This document shows positions 23,095 through 34,708 of a DNA stretch of 64,000 bases, one piece after another. Below the pieces are notes generated by a model. The model made no database searches. It worked only from the letters and a program-made list of their open reading frames with translations, and was not told where the DNA came from. Both the position numbers and the translations under genes were made by a program. Each line of letters begins with the position of its first letter. Positions within the stretch are counted from its first letter, which is position 1. The DNA comes from Carnegiea gigantea (taxonomy: Eukaryota; Streptophyta; Magnoliopsida; Caryophyllales; Cactaceae), in the NCBI GenBank assembly GCA_029747015.1, contig JAKOGI010001266.1:206642-270641 (forward strand), written 5' to 3'.

Positions 23095-23640
23095 ACATGC
23101 AAAATGTAATATCAACCTCTGGATCTCTAAACTTGCCATCCCATTTTACATTTAAAGAGCTCAAAAACTCTATCATTAGGCAGTCATGAGAGGTGCATTG
23201 CATTCTAACGTACTCCATCCACCCAATTTATGCATTAGACTCAACATATCATCAAGTAATCCCAAAGTTCTTAATAAGTCAACATGAAAGAATTTTTGCT
23301 CACTAGTCTTCCTAGTGGCCAAAACCTCATAACAGGCCTTTTGTTCTTCATTAGCAAAATGCAAACCCCTAGTATTAGCAGGAAGAATCAATGGGTAAGT
23401 ATCCTTAGTTCCTTTAGTAGTGGAGCATGCAGTAGAGGATAAAGTAGCCTTAGAGGACTTCTTGGGCAATGAGGGAGCCTTAGAACCTTCCCCAACTCTT
23501 TTCTTTCACATGATGAGCACTTGTGAGCAAATCGGGGCTGTAGGGTTGTTGAAGAAGATGAAAATGGTGAGAGGAGGCAAGCTTTCTATCTCCACAACAT
23601 TGAACCTCAACAATGAAGGTTAGGGTTTTGAAAAGACAAA
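23095..23640 (-). pseudogene. EH env-position ORF, N-terminal part
   Basis: The frame 23469-23176 starts MPKKSSKATLSST and continues with FANEEQKACYEVLATRKTS and LLRTLGLLDDMLSLMHKLGGWSTL. A frame change near 23195 leads into IEFLSSLNVKWDGKFRDPEV and DITFCMY, which joins the part beyond element A (NIDHRMSL). C carries the homologous protein at about 45050-45330 (LYDDLQFLLCNLGWENF). The protein has no known enzymatic motif. Its place after pol is that of the env-like ORF of Athila elements, but I see no signal peptide or membrane segment in this part. Confidence 0.65.
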
Positions 23641-24209
23641 GTGGGCAGTATGGGGGAGCTGAAATTGGGTGAAAAGAAGGGAAATGTGAGGTGGAAGTGA
23701 AAGATTATGAGTGGAATTTGAAGATTTGGTAGAAAAATTGGGAATTTGGGGTGGGATTGAGTGGAGGGTAGGGTATGAGTAGGGGGTCGCATGCTAGAGA
23801 GGGAAAGTATTGAGGAAGAATGAAGGAATAATGAAGAAGAAGGGGAAATCACGCTTTTACCTGAAAATCTGAGTGGCACGGTCATGCGCCCGCATGCCAC
23901 TTCACTGTCTTCGTGTCCTGCGTGCTAGAAAGCGGCACGGTCGTACCGCAGGGCACATACGGTGTGCACCATACCATTTCGTTGGTTGGCAGGCCTTGGT
24001 TTGCTTGCTCTCTCCCCCTTTTTTTGAAGTTTTAGGGGGTGCCATGGGCGTGCCATCAGGCATGGGGTGCCCATGCCAACTTGCTGCCTCCCAAACTGGC
24101 CCTTTGGGGTGGTGATTCCTTCTTTTCTCCTTTTTTATCTGTTTTATTCTTTTCCTTTCTCTTTTTTCTGTTTTTTCTTCTTTTTGCCTTTTTTTTCCCA
24201 AAAGCTGTA
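23641..24209 (-). other. EH spacer between hairpin and env-position ORF, with GC palindromes
   Basis: No ORF is supported. Positions 23873-23975 hold GTGGCACGGTCATGCGCC, CGCATGCCAC and CGGCACGGTCGTACC, the same palindromic family as elsewhere. Positions 24115-24200 are a T/C-rich run (A/G on the sense strand), also present after the hairpin in C. Confidence 0.55.
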
Positions 24210-24238
24210 AAGCTTGGGTTGCCTCCCAAGAAGCGCTT
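24210..24238 (-). other. conserved post-pol hairpin, EH copy
   Basis: Sense strand: AAGCGCTT, then C-TTGGG, loop AGGCAA, CCCAA-G, then CTT. The closing pair is C-G here, G-C in Ath1 and T-G in C. An outer AAGC/GCTT can pair too. It lies right after the end of integrase. Confidence 0.7.
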
Positions 24239-25474
24239 GTTTTAGGTCCTGAACTTGACCATGAAGGACCCCTAAGAAGAAGAGACGTCGGAGGGGCACA
24301 AGTGACCTTCCCTTCAAGTGACTCACTAACCATATAGTGCTCCAATCAAGGATCATTCACTTTGAATGAGCTGGTGGCCTCTGTGCTGATCTCAATGGCC
24401 CTCTATGGATAGACCTTCAACACCTTAAAAGGACCCAACCATTGGGAACTTAGCTTTCCCTTGAAGAGCTTCAAACGAGAATTGAAAGGGAGGACTAAGT
24501 CACTGTCACGAAACTCACGACGGTTAATGAACTTGTCGTGCTATCAGTTCATTCTCTCCTTGTAAATTCTAAAACTTTCAAAGGCATCCAAGCGAATTTC
24601 CTCAAGGTCGTTCAACTGGAGCAATCTTCTTTCTCCCGCGGATTTTAAATCGAAGTTCAAATGTTTGATGGCCAGTAAGTCTTGTGTTCCAACTCCACGG
24701 GGAGGTGGTAGGGCTAACCATAAACTAACTAGAATGGAGTTGTCCCGATAGGAGTCTTGAATGCAGTCTGGTAAGCCAAAACGGCATCATCAATTTTGTC
24801 CGCCCAATCTTTGAGGGATCTCGCAACCGTCGTTTCCAAAATTGATTTAAGTTCCCAATTAGATATCTCGACTTGGCTGCTTGTCTGAGGGTGCTAGCCT
24901 AAACCATATTTGTGATGCACTCCATATTTCTTCAATAGAGCTTTTAGCTTGTTTTCTACGAAGTGCGCCCATTGTCACTGATGAGCACCATCGGGACCCA
25001 GAAACGAGAAAAAATTATCCTCCTGAATAGCTTAGCCACTACTCTTGAGTCATTAGTAGGGCTAGCTACAACCTCCACCCACTTGGAGATGCAATCCACT
25101 GCGACCAAGATGTGTTTGTTGCCCTCAAGGAAGGGAAAGGGCCCATGAAGTCGATGCCCCAAACATCAAAGATCTCAACTTCGAGGATGAAGTTAAGAGG
25201 CATCTCATTTTGCCTAGATAAATTGGCCATCCGCTAACAGTGAACATAAGTGTGGACGTCTTTGAATAGTGAGGGCCAAAAGAACCCAACTTGGAGGACC
25301 TTTGTGGCAGTCTTGGAGGTGCTAGCGTGTCCTCCACATGGAGAGTCATGACAAAGAGAAATCACACTATGAATCTCCTCCTCAGGGAGGCAACGCCGAC
25401 AAATGCCCTCCTTACATAGCTTGTACAGAAATGGTTCCTCCCAAAAGTACGTCTTGATATCATGGAGGGACTTC
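24239..25474 (-). pseudogene. EH integrase, broken
   Basis: The segment 25162-24956 has the start of the catalytic core: [29 protein letters not shown] and, at its end, VLISDNGR with the second catalytic Asp. Zinc-binding residues lie around 25350-25220 in another frame. The third acidic residue region and the C-terminal DNA-binding domain (about 24900-24300, including [24 protein letters not shown] sequence) are spread over several frames. C preserves the same protein at 42900-44060. Confidence 0.75.
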
Positions 25475-25990
25475 TTATTTTGATGCGATGAGATGGCATG
25501 AGGGTTGGGTCCTTGAGGCTAAATAGTTTGCAAAGTCGGTGAACCATGGGGCTTGCTCCATGGAGATAGCCATGAGATGCTCATCAAGAAAAGCATCATC
25601 GATTGGGGCGCCCTGGCTCTCAACAATAAGCCTAGAAAGGTAGTCCGCAACCACATTTTCAGCCCCTGCCTTGTCCTTGATCTCCAAGTTGAACGCTTGT
25701 AGGAGTGTAACCCACCGAATGAGGCAAGATTGGGCATCCTCCTTCTCAAGGAGATGCTTGAGTATAGAATAATCAGCGTACACAATGACCTTGGAGCATA
25801 AAAGATAAGGTCGGAACTTCTCCATCGCGTACACGACCGCAAGCAAGTCCTTTTCAGCCGTTGTATAATTCTGTTGAGCGTCATCTAGTGTTTTACTACC
25901 ATAATAGATCACCACTGGCTTCTTGTCTCTTCTCTGTCCCAAGACTGCCCCCACCACATAGTCACTAGTATCACAAATGATCTCAAGCGG
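25475..25990 (-). pseudogene. EH RNase H, one open frame of 160 codons
   Basis: RNase H removes the RNA strand during reverse transcription. The 25957-25475 frame shows VVGAVLGQRRDKKPVVIYYGSKTLDDAQ, NYTTAEKDLLAVVYAMEKFRPYL with the catalytic Glu, and VIVYADYSILKHLLEKEDAQ with an Asp where the family has DH. The link to integrase follows (AGAENVVADYLSRL). The first catalytic Asp (CDASDYV-type) lies just upstream of the open frame, about 25975. Confidence 0.8.
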
Positions 25991-27160
25991 GAGACTCCAC
26001 TCTAGCGATTGGATGGTGGGGGCAGATATCAGTGCCTGCTTAATCCTATAAAAAGCTCAATGGCACTCATTAGTAAACATAAATGGGGCATCCTTGGCTA
26101 GAAGCAAGGTTAGAGGTTTGGTAATCTTCGAGAAGTCCTTGATAAAGTGGTAATAGAATCCTGCATGACCAAGAAAACTCCGCACCCCTTTTACTAAAGT
26201 AGGAGGGGGTAACTGCTCAACAACATCAACCTTAGACTTGTCCACTTTGATGCCCTCAGCAGAGATAACATAGCCCAGTACTACCCCTTCTTGTACCATG
26301 AAATGACACTTTTTCTAATTTAACACTAGGTTGACCTCCTCGTATCTATGGAGTACCTTGGTTAGATTTTCTAAACACAAGTCAAAGGTGCCTTCATAGA
26401 CTGAGAAATCATCCATGAACACCTAGTTGATGTTCTCAATAAGATCAGAAAATATTGTAGTTGTACACCGCTAGAAAGTGACAGGGACATTGCATAAAAA
26501 GCAAAGGTACCATGAGGGCATGTGATGGTCATCTTCTCCTGGTCGTCAGGATGGATAAGGATTTAAAAGAAACCAGAATATCTATCCAAATAATAGAAGA
26601 ACGAATACCTTGCCAGCCTTTCCAACATCTGATCAACGAAAGGAAGGGGAAATGATCTTTCCGAGTGGCTTGATTTACTCTACAATAATCAATGCACATT
26701 CACCACCCGGTCACAGTCCTAGTTGAGATGAGCTCATCATGCTTATTCTTAATAACAGTCATCCCTTCCTGTAGATGATCCTAGCGTCAAGCGGTTTGAT
26801 AAGCTCCTTTTTCACAACTTCTTACATATTAGGATTTAAACAGCGTTGAGGTTGTTGGGAAGGATGATGAGCGTCAACAAGAAAGATGCGATGCCTGCAA
26901 AATGAAGGACTAAGCCCCTTAATATCATCAATGCTATAGCCAATGGCGCCTTATGCTTTTGAAGCACATCCAATAATTTTTCCAATTGGGGGCCATCCAG
27001 TTTAGCACTAACAATAACAGGGGGCTCATAAGTGGAGTCAAGAAACTCATACCAGAGATGAGAAGGTGGAGGCTTTAACTCTACCTTTGATGGGCACGTC
27101 TCTTGCTCTTTATAGGTGGATTCCTCCACAATAAGGACTTATTGAGGAACTGCCTATACG
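25991..27160 (-). pseudogene. EH reverse transcriptase with upstream linker, broken
   Basis: 27129-26836 is the linker before RT (LKPPPSHLWYEFLDSTYEPPVIVSA and LEKLLDVLQKHKAPLAIAL). RT proper follows in pieces to about 26000: the active-site box FMDDFSVY near 26405-26420 keeps both Asp codons, and 26299-26057 holds VLGYVISAEGIKVDKSKVD and VRSFLGHAGFYYHFIKDFS. Stops occur at several places. The upstream end at 27161 is the insertion site of block C, so the preceding pol sequence continues at 60614. Confidence 0.8.
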
Positions 27161-27165
27161 TATAG
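27161..27165. repeat. left target-site duplication of block C
   Basis: TATAG, identical to 60614-60618. EH pol is continuous across the two copies. Confidence 0.85.
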
Positions 27166-27468
27166 TGTTGGGCGCTAATTTGTCATATTTTATGTACGTC
27201 ATTCACCTAATTTTAGCTCGTACAATAATATAATATTTGGGATTTTTACTTGTTTTATTTACTTTGTAGGTAATAAGATCAACCAAGTAAGTGTCGCGAA
27301 AAGGAGCAAAAAGGAACCAAAAAAGAAGACAAAGGAAATTGCGACGGGTGGTCGGTCAACTGTACCACGGCCATTCACACCCCAGCTAATACTAGCCGCC
27401 AAGCAGGAGTTGGCGACGGCCGTCGCCCCTTCGACTGCTACGTGCTGTTTGGTTTTCCCTAGCTTGAG

Positions 27469-27475
27469 TATAAAG
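27469..27475 (+). promoter_or_regulatory. probable TATA box of the block C 5' LTR
   Basis: TATAAAG preceded by AGCTTGAG and followed by GGGCTTCC, about 300 bases into the LTR, in the place and sequence context of LTR promoters of this clade. Confidence 0.5.
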
Positions 27476-27661
27476 GGGCTTCCACCCTGCTTCGGAATTT
27501 TAAAGGGGGTTCTTGAAAGCGATTTTTACAGTAGTTTAGCTTCGTTTTAGCCAATAAAAACCCCAATAGGGGGAATTAGATTAGGGAGATTAGGATTTGC
27601 TTGGGTGGATTTTGGATTCAAGCTTGTAGATTTCATCTTTATTCAATCAATCCTATGTTTT

Positions 27662-27665
<4 letters not shown>

Positions 27666-27721
<56 letters not shown>
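27666..27721. repeat. (CT)n microsatellite
   Basis: An uninterrupted dinucleotide run of about 28 units downstream of the TATA box, inside the transcribed part of the LTR. Confidence 0.95.
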
Positions 27722-27723
<2 letters not shown>

Positions 27724-28593
27724 ATATTTTATTCTTGTTTAGACTTTGTTAGTTTAATTCTCTCTATTCTTCCTAATTTTTCATTGTTAATTCAAGTTTA
27801 TTTAGATTGATTAGATTAGATTAGTTTCTTTCTCTGTCTCCGCCCTAGTTCATGTTTATGTGTTTGTTTGTTAGTTTAGTTGTAGTTAGGTTTACTTATG
27901 TTTTGTGATGATTAGTGATTAATTTTGGTTGGCTTGGATTGTGATTAGCCTCTTGATGGCTAATTGGTCTATGATTAGGCCTAACCACACCTCCTTTACA
28001 CTTAGAACGTAGAGTTTTCCTTTACGCCTGCCAAGTGTTTGATGAAAAGCTTAAGAGAGCTTTCATCAATATTCTTGGGTGATGGACTTATGCCGAGAAG
28101 TGAGGTCAATTAGCTACTTTGGGAGTGGGGATAGCTAGGTTAGGGAGATGAGAACAGCCCTGATCCTAGCTAGGTCCGAGGGTTGCTAATTTTTGTGGTC
28201 TAATTAGACTAACCCCATGAAAATAGGTGGTTAGACTGATTATGCTAGATCATCACCCTTGGGAGAGGGCGTGGGTGGTCTTCGATGGGACAACCAACCA
28301 TCTCATGTTTTTAGTAGAGGTTGGGTAGATTAGGACTCATCTCGACTATTTAGTTCGTCAATTGGTCAAATCATTGTCTCAAGGCATCTCTTTTGCTTTT
28401 ATTAGTTTAGTTTAGCATAGTTTTCATTTCCTTCCTTCTTGGACTAGATTGAGTCACTTTAGCTAATCTCGGTACTTGAAGCCTATCTTCCAGTGGCTAA
28501 TACGTCGAGTACTCGATGATAAACCTTGCACCTGGGGTTACAAATTTTAAAACTCAAATTCTTCCTATCAAGGGCACTAAAAATTTAATAATA

Positions 28594-29275
28594 TGTGTCA
28601 TGCCAGAAATTAAATACAAATTGATTATTTGGGTTAGCCCATTTAGTTAATGAAATTTATTTAAATAAATTAGGTCGAATGGACTACCAAGTCATGACGC
28701 AAACGACCACCAAGCCAATGGGAAAATGGACTATTAAATCGCCAATTGAATTGACTAAGAAGTCAAAGGCCCAATCAACGGCCTAAAAAGGTCAATAAGT
28801 TGAATCCTAGTAAAGGGATGGGGTTGTTTCCTTATAAATAGAGTACTACTCCCTCCTACTTAAGCGGTGGAGGATTCATTAACTCTGAAGGCATTCTGAA
28901 GACTCAAAGGGCTAATTTATCTAAACGAAGACAACAAGCACAATCAAAGCACGTGCCGTCTACCATCGAAGATCAAAGAAAACTCGTATTGATTAAGATC
29001 AAGCCTCTTAGGCCCTCTGCCAAGATCAAATTCATTGAAATTCATTGAAAGGAAGTCAAATAGATCAACTTGATCGGGATTCAAGTCAACCGACCCTCTT
29101 TCAAGTACAAATTGGAGATCAAGTCAGAGAAATTATTTATTTGTTTACTTGTAACAAATACACAGAGATTGTATCTATATCTTCTTTGATATAAATACAA
29201 AAATTCAATTTGTTGCTCAATTTGTTGCTTAATTTATTTTAGATTGTATCCATATCAAAGTTTAAGATGCTAAGG
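28594..29275 (+). repeat. F 5' LTR (end uncertain)
   Basis: The first 390 bases have a counterpart at 31795-32177. TATAAATA lies at 28833-28840. The right limit is a guess; the sequence to about 29275 is AT-rich with LTR-like TTTGTTTACTTGTAACAAAT. The two copies are strongly diverged, so F is old. Confidence 0.45.
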
Positions 29276-31794
29276 TCATTGAAAGTAAAGGCTCCAAATT
29301 CATCCAAAGCGAGACTCCTAAGTCCTCAAACATAAAGATTCCGAAGTCATAAAAGTTTAAAACTATCAAGTTACTAAAGGTTTAAGACTCTTAAGTCTTT
29401 GAAGTTAAGAAGTTCAAGACCCCCAAATCTAACTCTCAAGTCATTGAGGCAAACTTTGTGTCATCTAAGCAGACTTTATATTGTCTCGAAAGTGTTGCGG
29501 GCTCTTAGGACTCTTTCAAATCGGGGCCAATAGGGACATATATCTCTTCTTTTACATTGATGATAATGGCACTGGCGCCTCCTTGTTCGACTCATCCACC
29601 TCCTCTTCAAGTCAGCATCGACTACAACGTAGACCACCTCCTTGAAGTTGATAGCCATGGCATCATAGCCTCTTCCTTCATGTTGGCAATGCAGACATCG
29701 TCTCTCAAGCTGGTAGAAATGGTGCCATAATGTCCTCCTTTGTGTTGGCAACATAGCCCCTCTCCTTTAAGTTGGTGATGACAACAACATGACCTCCATC
29801 TTTATAATAGGGAAAGTTACACGAGGCAGACTCGCACAAGCAAGCCATCTAAGGGTGAGAAAAATAGGAAAAGTCACTCAAGGTGGACCTATTCAAAGTA
29901 AAAAAAGAAAACAGAAAAAAAAAATCTTCGTATTGCTTGTGGAAAGTCATAAAGAAAATGATCCATTTAGTCCAAAGTTCTGAGCATTCAACATTTTCAA
30001 TGACAAACCTACAAAAGCATTAAAAAAAAAAGTTTTATAGTTGCCGCTTCAAGTTGCTCACATAGGCGATGCAAATCTCATTTTGAGGAAGTTCACCTTA
30101 TGAAGATTCAAGGTTAACCTGTTGATGCATCCAAAAGGGCTATACATTCAAAGGTTAACCGATATTAAATCAAAATTCGCCTCATGGAGATTTTCTCCAT
30201 TGGGAAGTTTACCTTAGCGGGATTCAAAGTTAACCTGTTGATGCACCCAAAAGGGTTATACATTCAAAGGTTAACCGATATTAAATCAAAATTCGCCTCA
30301 TTGAGAATTTTCGCCTTTGGGAGGTTCGCCTTAGGAGGATTCAAGGTTAACACATTAATGCACTCGAAAGGGTCATACATTCAAAGATTAACAGATAATT
30401 AAATCGAATTCGCCTCTTGAGAAGTTTGCCTTTGGAAGTTCACCTTTGGAGGATTCAAGGTTAACCCGTTGATGCACCCAAAAGGGCTATAAATTCAAAG
30501 ATTAACTAATAATTAAATCAAATTCACCTCTGGAGAATTTTTGCCTTTGGAAGTTCACCTTAAGGAAATTTCATATTAATCCATTGATGTACCTAGAATA
30601 GTTAAACATTCAAATGTTAATTGATGCGAAATCAAATGCACGTTCAAAGGTTAATCGATGCAAAATCAAATACACATTCAAAGGTTAATCAAATACACAT
30701 TCGTTCCATTTGATCATCAAGTACTGTAAAAAAAAGAGAGCAGTTAATTGTGAAGAGTGTCAAGTACGAATTTGAAACCCAAAAAAAGGGAACAATAGGT
30801 TGACATGAAGAAGCATTTATCAAGGGAAAAAAAAAAGATAAACACAATAAAAAGAACAAAGAAAAAAGGCAGCGAGACGGTAGGAGGCAAACACAAAGGA
30901 TGGAGAAATTACCTTAGAGTATTCCTTAGGTAAACTCTTAACAATTAATGCTACCACTACTCAGAGTTGCTGCGATTTCACCGTTGATGAATTTCACTTC
31001 ACGAATCTCACTGTTGCACGCAAAGAGAGAGATAGGGTGTTGCACGCAAAGAGAGACGGAATAAGAAATTTAAACGAAACCAGTACATTGTATGCAAAGT
31101 TTCTGAGCAACACCTGGGGGATACTTACAATCTTGATGTCATACCTGCGTAAATCAAACTTAGTGAAATAAAAGAGGTGCATGTACTTCGAGATGATATG
31201 ACTTGCATAAGGACAAATTTAAACAAGAAAAAAAACCGGAAGTGATAAATCATTAAGACTAAAAGCAGCTCAATGTCTACATTTGCTTTAGGACACAAAT
31301 CTCAATGCGGCAACAATTCAATAATAATAAACAAGTGGAAAGAAAAAGAAGAAGAAGATGCAGTATCTAGCCAAACTACTGTGGGCAGCCAAGGGATGTG
31401 TGCCATTGGATTGAATGGGATGAGCGACAGCCTCTAATCAAGTAATTAATACTTCAGGGTTCCCCTACCTCAAGTCAAAATATAGCATCCAAAAATTGCC
31501 CCAGCTGTAGTCTGGCCCGTCGGATTTCTTTTATTGTTTTTTTTTCTCCCTTTCTGTAAAAGGTATGGCTTGCTAAAATTTTATGGTCCAAATTTGACTG
31601 TTCAGCTTATTAAGTCAAAATAAGTAATGGGTTGCTATGTTTGTAAAAAGAAAAGGGCCCATTGAATGGAGAAAGTGGACAAGGTGCTATAACAATCCTA
31701 AGTCACGCAAGTAGTTCAAGTCTCAAGTATCCAAGACCTAACCGCTTTGAACATTCAAACCTTGTTCACACGGCTAGGTCTCGAAGGGGGCATT
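29276..31794 (+). other. F interior, non-coding, repeat-rich
   Basis: No frame shows gag or pol motifs. 29480-29770 has degenerate repeats around CTCCTTNNNGTTGGCAA. 29800-29920 has two GGGAAAGTTAC/AGGAAAAGTCAC-type repeats. 30087-30705 is a tandem array. 30720-31400 is A-rich. TCGAAGGGGGCATT at 31781-31794 is the likely polypurine tract. Confidence 0.55.
30087..30705 (+). repeat. tandem repeat, about five units of 115-116 bp
   Basis: Units begin near 30087, 30203, 30319, 30434 and 30549 with GGAAGTTCACCTT and contain GATTCAAGGTTAACC, GATGCACCCAAAAGGG and CATTCAAAGGTTAACCG, then AAATCAAAATTCGCCTC. A short tail to 30705 repeats only the CATTCAAAGGTTAATC part. Divergence between units rises towards the 3' end. 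Confidence 0.85.
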
Positions 31795-32177
31795 TGTAGG
31801 AGGTAAAAATTTTCCATCCAGTTAAGACCCGCCATGTGAAAAATCAAATATTTTCATTTTGCCTAATTATACTCTACCATGTTTCAAATTAATTACGGTG
31901 GTCCATTAAAATTAAATATTTAATGAAAATCTATTACGGCCAATTAAAAAGCAACACGTGCCATAAATGATGCAGAAACTAAATAATTACTTTTAAATAA
32001 TGGGGAAAACCCTAACTCCGACTTCCCTATAAAAGGAGAGCCACCCCCTTCATTCAGGGGTCGGTATTTTAGAAGAACTCGCAAGAGTTCAAGAATTTTT
32101 CTCTGGTAGAAGACAACAAGCTCTCTAAACACGTGTCACCTATGTGCGAAGATCAAACCTTATCTTGAGTGAGATTA
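31795..32177 (+). repeat. F 3' LTR, truncated
   Basis: Starts TGTAGGAGGTAAAAA after the purine tract. TATAAAAG at 32028-32035 aligns with TATAAATA of the 5' copy. It ends at about 32177, roughly 300 bases or more short of the 5' copy. Confidence 0.5.
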
Positions 32178-33004
32178 ACCCAAACCTTCCTTAGCAAGTA
32201 CTGCCCCCCAGGTGAGATCGCTCAGTCGAGAGCGAAAATTAGTTCCTTCTCTCAAGAGATGACAAATCTTTGTATGAGGTGTAGGAGAGGTTTAAGGATC
32301 TTCAAAGCCAATGCCCACCATGGAATACCTGACTGGCTCTTAATCCAAAGCGTCTATAATAGACGGGACCAGTCCTTAGAGATGTCTATTGACACTGTAG
32401 TTAGCGGCGCACTCATGGAGAAGTCTATTGAGGCAGCGAGAGTCTTATTGGAGGATATGGCCTCTAATAACTATCACTGGGCCTGTGAGAGGGCAACCCT
32501 AAGAAGGACTGGTGGGATTTATGGAGTTGACGTTGTGGACTTGCATACTAGTATGGTTGAAGTTCTAGCACAGCAATTTAATCGGCTTGGGACTCCTTCT
32601 TCAGGGAGTTTAGTGGGGTGTTCTTCAGGCACAATGTTTGAGGTAGGGGCTCTTTGTGAGATTTGTGACATTTAAGGTTATGTTGCTGCTGAGTGCCAAT
32701 CCACTTTCCAAGGTGTTGAGTATGCCAATGCGATGCAAAACTACAACCAACACCCATAAAAAAACCCCTACTCAAACACATACAACCCCATAGGGAGAAA
32801 CCACCCAAATTTGTCCTACCGCAAAAGCAACCCCATTCCACCTAATGTCACTCAACCCCAACCCCCTAGTTTCTAATACAGGGCTCCCTACACCCCACTT
32901 TGGACAACAACAACCCCCTAACCCAAGTCTAGTCTGGAGAGTCCTATGGAGCACTTCATAGCAACCCAAACCAAGACCAATGAGGCGCTTGAAGAGTCAG
33001 TTAG
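32178..33004 (+). pseudogene. C gag, first visible part, truncated at the 5' end
   Basis: The open frame 32169-32675 covers the end of the gag core and what follows: SLEMSIDTVVSGALMEKSIEAARVLLEDMASNNYHW and FEVGALCEIC. The same stretch exists in EH (62402-62100: SLKMSIDVTVGGTLMRKLIEAAK). The zinc knuckle that should follow (CEIC...GH...C) is damaged: a stop stands in it and the His codon has become Tyr. A Pro/Asn-rich tail runs to the B insertion. The first 590 bases of leader and gag present in EH are missing because of the deletion shared with F. Gag continues at 39928. Confidence 0.75.
33000..33004. repeat. left target-site duplication of element B
   Basis: GTTAG, identical to 39923-39927. 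C gag (GAGTCAGTTAG then TCAATTAAATTGC) is continuous across it and matches EH gag. Confidence 0.9.
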
Positions 33005-34061
33005 TGATGCAGAGCAAAACCATGAAGCCTAACCTCGCAATTAATATCAGGGCTTGGGTTCAATTTGGGCCCTTAGTTACCTATGAGGTAGTACCCAAGT
33101 GCTTGGCTCTCCCAAGTCCTTCTTGGTTTGGGAGCCTTAAGGGGGCCCAAATTAAGCGTAGGAATGGTGGCATGGCACTTAGTTGCCTAAATGAGAAGCC
33201 TAGCTATTTTATCTCTAAGTCACCCTATTTTATCTTACTTCCTTGTTTTGGGCATAACATATGGGCTGACTTCTAACTTATTTTAGGCTGGGCAAATGCT
33301 ATCTGTTTTGTATAAACTCTATATGGATGGATAGCCCCAAATGTTTGTTTTTCAACAAGCCTAAGAGCGTCATAAATTCTAAGAATCGTACAAGTTATGG
33401 GGTTTTAACTAGGCCATGGTCCATGCAGTGTCTGAAGGTGTACTTTTACTCAAGGATTTATTTAGGTCATCAAATAAGAGAATTAAGGGTCCAAACTTAG
33501 TGGGTAGCTGATAGACGCTTCTAGAAGGCTCCTATAAAAATACCCACCTTAATCCTCCATTTGGATAGGTAAATGACATAACCAATGGGAAGGAATGTGC
33601 AGCCAAATTCCAGCACACCAATATCCCCTAGTGGTCACCCTTTAATTGTACAATTAGCTTGTATTTTATTGGATAAAATCCTTATAATGCTATTGGCTAG
33701 TACTAAGCTTGGGGGGTATCTTGCTATTTAATTCCTCATCTCTTGTATTAACATTCAGCTTTGATGGTTATGAATGAATGAAAAAGCTAGAAGCCATTTT
33801 CTCTCTCAAAATCTCTTGATCTTTATGTCTTATTAGAGTGGTGATTTAGAGTCATCCCTTTATATTAATGCTTTGTACATAGGCTTTAGGGGATTAATTG
33901 GTGGGTTCTTCATCATGGTGTTATTATAAGAATTGAAGAGTTTCCTCTTGATTTGGAATTTCCTCCATTTGTGTGTTCTAGAGGCGTTCATCTTATTGGG
34001 TCTTCATGGGATGATTAAGCCTTTATTTGGCCAAATGGATTTCTAATCTAGATCTGCTTCA
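33005..34061 (+). repeat. B 5' LTR (1057 bp)
   Basis: Starts TGATGCAGAGCAAAACC, ends CTAGATCTGCTTCA. Aligns with 38870-39922 and with the A LTRs. Confidence 0.9.
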
Positions 34062-34063
34062 GG

Positions 34064-34075
34064 AGGTATCAAAGC
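34064..34075 (+). other. B primer-binding site, initiator tRNA-Met
   Basis: AGGTATCAAAGC matches 10 of 12 bases of TGGTATCAGAGC and begins two bases after the LTR. Confidence 0.8.
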
Positions 34076-34708
34076 ACAAGGATCCTTCAAAGGTCAGCAT
34101 CAAATGCTTACACTTTGTGATTGAAATTTGTTGTTTGAGTTCTTTCTTTATTGTTTTGGGATTTGGATACTTTTCACTCCGCCATCTTCTCTTATTCTCC
34201 TCAAAGAACCCACATAGTTTTCCTTTGCTTCCTTTTCAATCCAAAAACTCTAGCCCACATTTAATTTTTTTATAAAACTCCTCATTTAGTCCATGTAGAA
34301 CCCCCAAAATAGCTTAAACAAAATTCCCAACCAAAATATAAACCAAAAACTCCACAAAAAAGCCAAAACACTCGCCTACGCTAAACTAGAAATTTTGCAT
34401 GGCCTGATCATGCCCCTTGGCATGATCATGCCACCTCTTACCCAGAAAAAAGTTCTCCTAATGACCTGGCAGAACCATCCCGTGTCGTCCAGCACGACCG
34501 TGCCCCCCCATTTGTGCCCGTGCTTCCTCTGGCACAACCGCGCCACCTTTTCTCAAACACTTAATCTTCTCCCTTCTCTTGTCTACCTTCAATAATCTCC
34601 AATGATGTACAACCTTCTCAACTTGGAGGCATCTCTCTAGAGTTAGCCCATAAAATGAGGAAAGACAAGGCCATAATTGACCTTCAAGAGCAAGTGAGAA
34701 AACTCACC
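34076..34708 (+). other. B leader with GGCACG/CGTGCC cluster at 34398-34547
   Basis: Non-coding. The cluster includes GCATGGCCTGATCATGCCCC, GGCATGATCATGCC, AGCACGACCGTGCCCC and GGCACAACCGCGCC, in the same position as in A. Confidence 0.65.

Larger units (their letters stand above)
27166..28570 (+). repeat. 5' LTR of block C, Athila-type but unlike its 3' LTR
   Basis: It starts TGTTGGGCGCTAATTTG, has a TATA box and CT-rich leader typical of sense-orientation Athila LTRs, and near its end shows CCTTGCACCTGGGG, comparable to CCGTGCACTTGTG near the 3' LTR end. The end is placed at CTATCA (28570), followed by AGGGCACT, which may be the start of a tRNA-Asp-type primer site (AGCACT in EH) cut short by element F. 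The boundary is uncertain by about 15 bases. Confidence 0.6.
28594..32177 (+). mobile_element. F: non-coding LTR element (LARD-like), 3' LTR truncated
   Basis: Two alignable regions in the same orientation bound a 2.5-kb interior without coding capacity: 28594 onward and 31795-32177. Both contain a TATA box, then GAAGACAACAAGC and an ACGTGYC motif, then GAAGATCAAA. A purine tract TCGAAGGGGGCATT precedes the second copy, as expected for a polypurine tract. The 3' copy stops at about 32177, where C gag begins mid-gene, so a deletion removed its end and the start of C gag. No primer site was identified. Confidence 0.55.

Noticed and set aside
28561..28590. A minus-strand tRNA-Asp primer site (TAGTGCCCTTGATAGG) next to the block C 5' LTR
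   Set aside because: It resembles the Ath1 site, but the LTR promoter features and flanks read on the plus strand; GTGCC/GGCAC is near-palindromic, so a truncated plus-strand site fits better. Not fully excluded.
30087..30705. Regular repeats considered as a CRISPR array
   Set aside because: Units are contiguous 115-116-bp tandem copies without spacers, in a plant retroelement.
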